Shown here piece after piece: positions 32,868-37,370 of a DNA stretch of 37,370 nucleotides. The stretch's first letter is position 1; the number at the start of each line of letters is the position of its first letter. Origin of the DNA: SSF53 sp036170535 (GTDB taxonomy: Bacteria > Spirochaetota > Leptospiria > Leptospirales > Leptonemataceae). The stretch spans positions 1 to 37,370 of the forward strand of contig JAVHPJ010000159.1 of the NCBI GenBank assembly GCA_036170535.1, in the 5' to 3' direction. The notes below the pieces were generated by a model that did no database searches, had not been told where the DNA came from, and saw only the letters and a program-made list of their open reading frames with translations. Both the position numbers and the translations under genes were made by a program.

Positions 32868-33620
32868 TCAGAAAAATGGCGCAGCCGGGCCGGGCTGCGT
32901 ACGAACGCGGCTGCGCGCCAGCCCGACCGCCGCGGCCTTAACGGTTTCGTCGTGCAGCCGCTCCGGCGGATCTGAAATTGCAAATCCCCAGCCGAACAAA
33001 AACCAGCTGACCGTAGTTTCGCGCACCGGCGCGTCCATGGCGACGCCAAGGGAGCGCCCCGCGCCGTCGATGTACACGGTCTCAACTTCAAAATATTCCG
33101 CCGTTGTGCCGGGGAACACAAAGAGGGTCAGACAACTGAGCAGAACGGTGGCGTGCGGCTCGTTTTTAAAGCCGTGCACGCGCAGGATCAACAATTCCGT
33201 GGGCGGCGCTGCTTCGCTGTCCCACTGCGCCCAGCGACCTGTCCGGCGATACTGGACTGCGCCGCCCGGGGCGAGCGCCGCCGACAAAAGCGCGGCCAGT
33301 TCGTCGCGCTCCTCAGCAAGATTGCCGACCAGTAAGGAGTCCTGATCGCGCAGGGCCAGCTCCACCGGATACCAGTCGCGCGGCGCGCGTTCCACGCAGG
33401 GCGGCGGGTCGTAGCGCGCATCTCCGCCGCGGGGCGGGGTCAGGCCGGGCGCGCGACGCAGGCAGGGCTCGGCCTGCACCTGAATCTGGAAGTCGATTTG
33501 CGCGCTCTCGTCGGCGACAATCGCGCGGACTTCTTCGGCGGGAGGTCCCAGGTAGGTGCGTTGCCAGAAGCAAGCCGGCAAGGCGCAGACCAGAGCGATC
33601 AGAATAGTTTGAGAGCGCAC
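32868..33620 (-). CDS. lipoprotein of unknown function
   Basis: 250 residues from GTG 33620. A short signal peptide ends LPAC (Cys17). The mature part is a mixed alpha/beta secreted protein with two Cys in the first 75 residues, a Pro-rich segment (about 58-85), and a hydrophobic stretch LLSCLTLFVFPGTTAEY (about 162-180) that resembles a membrane-associated hairpin. I recognise no family. It lies 15 nt after the CoA-transferase gene and 34 nt before prfB, so it is probably part of one minus-strand transcript. Confidence 0.7.
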   Translation of the reverse strand: MRSQTILIALVCALPACFWQRTYLGPPAEEVRAIVADESAQIDFQIQVQAEPCLRRAPGLTPPRGGDARYDPPPCVERAPRDWYPVELALRDQDSLLVGNLAEERDELAALLSAALAPGGAVQYRRTGRWAQWDSEAAPPTELLILRVHGFKNEPHATVLLSCLTLFVFPGTTAEYFEVETVYIDGAGRSLGVAMDAPVRETTVSWFLFGWGFAISDPPERLHDETVKAAAVGLARSRVRTQPGPAAPFF

Positions 33621-33635
33621 CTGATCAAAGGCGGG

Positions 33636-34919
33636 CTATAGATTCATCCAGCGCGACTCTTTTCTTAACTGGGACCGAAAATCGGGATGCGCTATGCTGA
33701 TCAGGGCCTCGGCGCGTTCACGCAAGTTTTTGCCGAACAGGTTTACAATGCCATACTCCGTTGCCACGTAACGCACATCCCCGCGGCTGGTCACCACGCC
33801 CGCGCCGGGCGATAGCCGCGGCACAATCCGCGTAACAGCGCCCTTGCGCGCCGTCGACTCGAGAGCGATAATCGGCTTGCCGCCTGGACAGCGCGAGGCG
33901 CCGCGAATGAAGTCCACCTGACCGCCAATGCCGCTGTAGATCGACTCGCCAATGCTGTCCGCGCAGACCTGGCCGGTCAAATCGACTTCAATAGCTGAAT
34001 TGATAGCGACCATCTTGTGATTTTTTGCAACGATAAAAGGATCGTTAACGTAGTGACTGGGATGGAACTCGAAGAGCGGATTGTTGTCCATGTAGTCATA
34101 AAGCGCCTGCGACCCCATTGCAAAGCTGGAGATGATCTTGCCGCGGTGAAAACCCTTGGCCTGATTATTAATCACGCCTTCTTCGAGCAGCGGCAGTATT
34201 CCATCGGAGAACATTTCCGTGTGCACGCCGAGATCTTTGCGATCGCCCAAACACTTCAGCACGGCGTTTGGAATTCCGCCAATGCCCATTTGCAGAGTGG
34301 AGCCGTCTTCGACCAGACTCGCCACGTGACGGCCGATTTCCATTTCAACGGCGCTGGATTCGCCCGGCTTGATTTCCAGCGGCGGCTCGTCGGCCTCCAC
34401 GAACCAATGCACGTCATTCACGTGGATAAAACAATCGCCCAGCGTGCGCGGCATTTTATGGTTCACCTGGGCGATCACCAGTTTCGCGGCCTCGGTGCAC
34501 GGCTTGGTGATGGACACTTCGATTCCATAACTCATAAACCCGTAGCGATCCGGCGGGCTCACATTGATCAACGCCACGTCGATGGGCCAGCCGCCGCTGC
34601 GAACCAGCGCTGTAATTTCGCTGAGAAAAATCGGTATGTAGTCGGCTTTGCCCGAGTTGACGTCTTTACGAACGCCGGGTCCCAGAAACCACGCGTTGTT
34701 GCGCAGGCATTCGTAAGGCGTGAAGGGATCTTCGCCGAACACGAGCAGGTGATTGAGTTCGATATTTTCCAGTTCCGAAGCGCGAGCGCAAAGCGCATTC
34801 ACGAGACGCCAGGGAAGGGCGGCATTGCCGTCCAGAAAGATGCGCTGACCGCTCTTCACGTGACGCAGCGCTTCCTCGGCGCTGACTTTTCTGGACGAAT
34901 AGTGATCCTGCCATTTCAT
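33636..34919 (-). CDS. acetyl-CoA hydrolase / 4-hydroxybutyrate-type CoA-transferase family enzyme
   Basis: 427 residues, the usual length of the Cat1/Cat2/AbfT group. It moves CoA between acyl donors such as acetyl-CoA and carboxylic acids, through a glutamyl-CoA intermediate. Conserved blocks are NVSPPDRYGFMSYG, GSTLQMGIGGIPNAV, LGVHTEMFSDG and GESIYSGIGGQVDFIRGA. The true substrate pair cannot be read from sequence; 4-hydroxybutyrate, succinate or propionate are possible. It starts at ATG 34919 after a 117-bp AT-richer leader that probably holds its promoter. Confidence 0.9.
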   Translation of the reverse strand: MKWQDHYSSRKVSAEEALRHVKSGQRIFLDGNAALPWRLVNALCARASELENIELNHLLVFGEDPFTPYECLRNNAWFLGPGVRKDVNSGKADYIPIFLSEITALVRSGGWPIDVALINVSPPDRYGFMSYGIEVSITKPCTEAAKLVIAQVNHKMPRTLGDCFIHVNDVHWFVEADEPPLEIKPGESSAVEMEIGRHVASLVEDGSTLQMGIGGIPNAVLKCLGDRKDLGVHTEMFSDGILPLLEEGVINNQAKGFHRGKIISSFAMGSQALYDYMDNNPLFEFHPSHYVNDPFIVAKNHKMVAINSAIEVDLTGQVCADSIGESIYSGIGGQVDFIRGASRCPGGKPIIALESTARKGAVTRIVPRLSPGAGVVTSRGDVRYVATEYGIVNLFGKNLRERAEALISIAHPDFRSQLRKESRWMNL

Positions 34920-35036
34920 GCCGGCAGTCGGCGGAAAAAAAGCGCGAACGGCAATTGAATTTTCCAGGCGGACGCCGCGCGGCGAAAAAAGCGCAAGGCG
35001 ATCCTGGTAAAAATACGAAGTTAAGCTGCGCGCAAC
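34920..35036 (-). promoter_or_regulatory. leader upstream of the CoA-transferase gene
   Basis: 117 bases contain two short similar A-runs (GGCGGAAAAAAAGCGCG and GGCGAAAAAAGCGC on the plus strand). No clear stem with a T-run closes the upstream gene. This is the likeliest place for a new promoter in the 30579-37370 minus-strand run. Confidence 0.35.
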
Positions 35037-35609
35037 TCAGGGCGCGGGCGCTTCGGACGACGCTGATTCCGCGGGCGCATAAAACTCAGCGTTGAGCGCC
35101 GCCTGGTCCAGCGGCGCATACTGCTCCGCCGCTTCTTTGCGATAACTCACGTAGAGCATATGCAGCAATGCGCCGCGTCGCGTCAGGCGTACACTGCGCT
35201 GCAATTCGGTCCCGCGCTCTAGGGAATTGCAACGCGATGTCAGATCAAAGTCGCCGGATTCCGGCGTCGGGGACAACGGGCAGGGAGTGAAGAGTTCGCC
35301 CAGGCTCTGCGCCTCCGATAAAGTGCGACGCAGCCGAAAGCTCGTCATGTAAACGACAAAGTCGCCCCCGCTGGCGGGTTGGATCGACGCTTCGAGGAAA
35401 TTGCCGCGCGGGCGCAATTCCACACGCGCGGGCGACGGCATGCGCAGACGATACGGCAAGCGATAGTGCCGCAGCTCAGCTCGGGCGGCGAGGGTAAAGC
35501 GCGACTCGCTGTCGCCGCTGAGATCCGGCGCGCGCCGCTGAGCCGTCGATTCTTCGATGGCAAGCGCTGCGCAGAACGAGACCAATATGAGCCAGGACCG
35601 CCGACGCAT
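35037..35609 (-). CDS. exported protein of unknown function
   Basis: 190 residues from ATG 35609, which gives a signal peptide (RRRSWLILVSFCAALA) cleaved after about residue 23. A GTG at 35636 would put nine residues before it and overlap the previous gene. The mature part is beta-rich (about 30-150) with two Cys in the middle that could form a disulphide, and an acidic Ala/Pro tail. I recognise no family. It begins 4 nt after the stop of the neighbouring exported protein, so they are likely coupled. Confidence 0.7.
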   Translation of the reverse strand: MRRRSWLILVSFCAALAIEESTAQRRAPDLSGDSESRFTLAARAELRHYRLPYRLRMPSPARVELRPRGNFLEASIQPASGGDFVVYMTSFRLRRTLSEAQSLGELFTPCPLSPTPESGDFDLTSRCNSLERGTELQRSVRLTRRGALLHMLYVSYRKEAAEQYAPLDQAALNAEFYAPAESASSEAPAP

Positions 35610-35613
35610 GGCC

Positions 35614-36351
35614 TTAAAATAAGATCTGGTCCGCACGCAAGGGATAGGCCGAATCGTATTCGTAGGCCAGAATGCAATCGGGATCTTGAATCGCGGCCGC
35701 GTATTCGGGAGCGCCCACGGCGATCCACTGACTGTTCAAGAGCACTCCGGCGTAGCGACCCTTTACGCGATAGGCCTGGCCCTCAATCAGATCTGCAACA
35801 CGCCGCTCCGCCCGGCGATCAAAGCGGTCTTCGCGATAACGAAAGTGCATCTCGCGACCTTCAATGTCATAAAAAGCCAGAAAGTCGCCGCGCTTGCCCG
35901 AATAGCGCAGCCTGATTTCCGTCGGCGCGGCGTCCCCGCCTGCTACTCGCGCGCGAATCTCAGCGACGCGCGGGTCCGTTTCACGAATGTCGTCTTCAAA
36001 AACGTCGCGCGTCGACGGACCCGCCGCCTGAGTCAACTGCGCCACCGGCACGCCGCGCGGCGTGTAGCGCACGTATTGGAAGCGCAGGCGGTAATAGCGT
36101 CCCGAACGCAAATCCGGCGCTGAAAATCCGCGTGAAAGAAACACAGTGCGCCTGCCAGCGTCGTCCTGAAATTCCAGGCAATCCTCGTAGGCTGCGCCGG
36201 TATCCTGCGCCTGCACGCCGGTGAACAGCAAGCGCGCTTCGACCGCCCGGCCGTTGTGCATCAGGGCGTGGATCGTCGCGCGGTCCAATGCCTCGGCGGA
36301 CAAGGCGCCGCAAGCGGTCGCAAGCGAAACTGCAAGCGCAACCCCGCGCAT
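35614..36351 (-). CDS. exported protein of unknown function
   Basis: 245 residues with a signal peptide ending ALSAEA (cleavage after about residue 21); the hydrophobic core has a Cys but no good lipobox. The mature part has two similar beta-rich segments (RSGRYYRLRFQYV and EGQAYRVKGRYAGVLL), each compatible with an OB-like or beta-barrel fold. The function is unknown. It starts 3 nt after the HEAT-repeat gene and lies 4 nt before the next exported protein; the three probably form a unit. Confidence 0.7.
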   Translation of the reverse strand: MRGVALAVSLATACGALSAEALDRATIHALMHNGRAVEARLLFTGVQAQDTGAAYEDCLEFQDDAGRRTVFLSRGFSAPDLRSGRYYRLRFQYVRYTPRGVPVAQLTQAAGPSTRDVFEDDIRETDPRVAEIRARVAGGDAAPTEIRLRYSGKRGDFLAFYDIEGREMHFRYREDRFDRRAERRVADLIEGQAYRVKGRYAGVLLNSQWIAVGAPEYAAAIQDPDCILAYEYDSAYPLRADQILF

Positions 36352-36354
36352 GTC

Positions 36355-37370
36355 TCAGCCCCCCGCGCCGGCGCCTTCGCTCGCCGCCGGCTCCTCGTCG
36401 CCTTCTTCGTCCACGGCGCCGCCGCCCCCATTCAGTTTTTCCAGGCCCGCTTTCGCAGCGCGGCGAGTCGGCGCGCTTGAATCCTTCTCAGCGATGTACT
36501 CGAGCAGAGCGCGCGCCGTCTCTAATTTGAGATCGCTGATCTGGCGCACGGCGCGCAGGCGAACACGCGCGTCGTCGTCGCGTGCGGCGGCGAAAAGTTC
36601 CGGCTCGACCGAAGGATCGCCCAGACGAGCAAGGGCGCTCAAAAGTTGCAGCTTAAATGCGCTCAGATTTGCACGATCGCGGGGATTCGAAAGCGCGCGA
36701 ATTTTCTCCAGCTCGGCCTTTAAGGCAGCGTTGTGCGCAGGATCGCCCAGTCGGCCGATCGAATTGGCGGCAAATCCGCGCGTTGTCGCGTCAAGTTGAT
36801 CGTCCTGCAGCGTTTTCAGGAGATAATCCTGCATTTCGGTAACGCCGGCGCGGCCGAAGTAAAGCGTGATCGCCAGGCGGACTTCATTGTGCGTGTCGGC
36901 GGCGTCCGCTTTTTCGCGTAATAGCGCCGCGGGCGTCTTGTGTTTCATTTCGCCGATCAGGTTTATGATGCTGATGAGCACCTGATTGTTGGTCGTGTAG
37001 TCTTCCTTTTTCAGGAGATCGTCAAAGGCCGGCAGGGATTTCGGCGTCTGCACGCGAGTGAGCGCGTAAACGGCGGCGCGTAACACGTCACGATTGGCGT
37101 CGGCGAGAGCCGTTACAAAAACGTCTTCCGCCTCGCGGGCGCTCATGTCCGCCAGGGTGCGCAGGCAGTTTTCCCGAATTGTGTAGTCGAGGTCTTTGAG
37201 CGCATATTCCATGAGGATCGGAACAAAACGCGGCCGCTCGCTCTCAGTCAGCGTTTTCACATGGCGGATACCGGCTTTGCGCTCGCTGGACGGGGCCCAA
37301 CGAATCTGACGTTCCAGTGCGGTTAGGCGAGTCGCGCGATCCTCTTCGGCCTTTTTGCGTTGCTCTTCGG
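36355..37370 (-). CDS. HEAT-repeat protein, 5' part outside window
   Basis: The frame remains open through 37370, so the N-terminus is missing and at least 338 residues are visible. The GTG at 37260 is unlikely to be the start, because the preceding codons give a charged helix (EEQRKKAEEDRATRLTALE) typical of coding sequence. Repeats of about 30-38 residues (YTIRENCLRTLADMSAREA, RDVLRAAVYALTRVQTP, ATTRGFAANSIGRLGDPA, ARVRLRAVRQISDLKLET) form a HEAT solenoid. The tail is Gly/Asp/Glu-rich and disordered. With two exported proteins directly downstream, an envelope location is possible, but the signal region is not visible. Confidence 0.8.
   Translation of the reverse strand, partial: EEQRKKAEEDRATRLTALERQIRWAPSSERKAGIRHVKTLTESERPRFVPILMEYALKDLDYTIRENCLRTLADMSAREAEDVFVTALADANRDVLRAAVYALTRVQTPKSLPAFDDLLKKEDYTTNNQVLISIINLIGEMKHKTPAALLREKADAADTHNEVRLAITLYFGRAGVTEMQDYLLKTLQDDQLDATTRGFAANSIGRLGDPAHNAALKAELEKIRALSNPRDRANLSAFKLQLLSALARLGDPSVEPELFAAARDDDARVRLRAVRQISDLKLETARALLEYIAEKDSSAPTRRAAKAGLEKLNGGGGAVDEEGDEEPAASEGAGAGG

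Noticed and set aside
1..37370. tRNA, rRNA, CRISPR arrays, insertion sequences, prophage or defence islands
   Set aside because: Gaps are short and hold no cloverleaf-like or repeat-spacer pattern, and no transposase, integrase or cas-like protein is encoded.

Overview
The window is one stretch of a GC-rich (by eye about 60 % G+C), gene-dense bacterial chromosome. It holds about 33 genes, almost no non-coding DNA and no RNA gene, insertion sequence, CRISPR array or phage gene that I could find. The gene content suggests a spirochaete, most likely of the Leptospirales. There are at least six predicted lipoproteins with short relaxed lipoboxes, a beta-propeller-repeat lipoprotein, a metallo-beta-lactamase fused to two cyclic-nucleotide domains, a KDO-activating enzyme that implies an LPS outer membrane, and several conserved-looking proteins of no named family. 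This placement is inference from protein style, not from a marker such as 16S rRNA. A 10-N assembly gap at 10520-10529 shows the sequence is a scaffold, probably metagenome-derived.

Layout. 1-6562: a truncated esterase lipoprotein; an EAL-domain protein divergent from the MBL-CNB-CNB protein; a GNAT acetyltransferase behind a solitary adenine DNA methyltransferase. 6833-12690: an ABC-F ATPase; a thiolase-like protein without its catalytic cysteine, preceded by a palindromic operator-like site; an unknown lipoprotein broken by the gap; and an alpha/beta-hydrolase-like lipoprotein. 12892-16751: gyrA, a small HNH nuclease and a DUF4269 nucleotidyltransferase-fold protein. 16781-20385: a minus-strand run of queE-queD-queC (preQ0, the 7-deazaguanine precursor), kdsB (CMP-KDO) and an unknown gene, with overlapping or closely spaced ends. 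20611-22270: a soluble orphan histidine kinase with a 77-residue unknown downstream. 22326-26168: a lipoprotein coupled to xseA and a 665-residue protein with a helicase-associated (XPB/Ssl2 N-terminal-like) domain but no helicase. 26167-30577: lepB, the beta-propeller lipoprotein and a PASTA-bearing class B penicillin-binding protein. 30579-37370: a minus-strand run of a HEAT-repeat protein (cut by the window edge), two small exported proteins, a CoA-transferase/hydrolase, a lipoprotein, prfB and corA.

The genome is very compact. Three of the five convergent gene pairs overlap at their 3' ends (13, 16 and 4 bp), a fourth is separated by one base, and one divergent pair shares its start codons in the tetramer CATG. 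Translational coupling through ATGA overlaps occurs at queD/queC and lipoprotein/xseA. Several starts are GTG or TTG and were assigned from Shine-Dalgarno (SD) position.

I see no cohesive new defence or mobile system. The most promising poorly described items are the MBL-CNB-CNB/EAL pair, the cysteine-less thiolase with its operator, the motorless helicase-associated protein that starts head to head with lepB, and the orphan kinase with its small partner.
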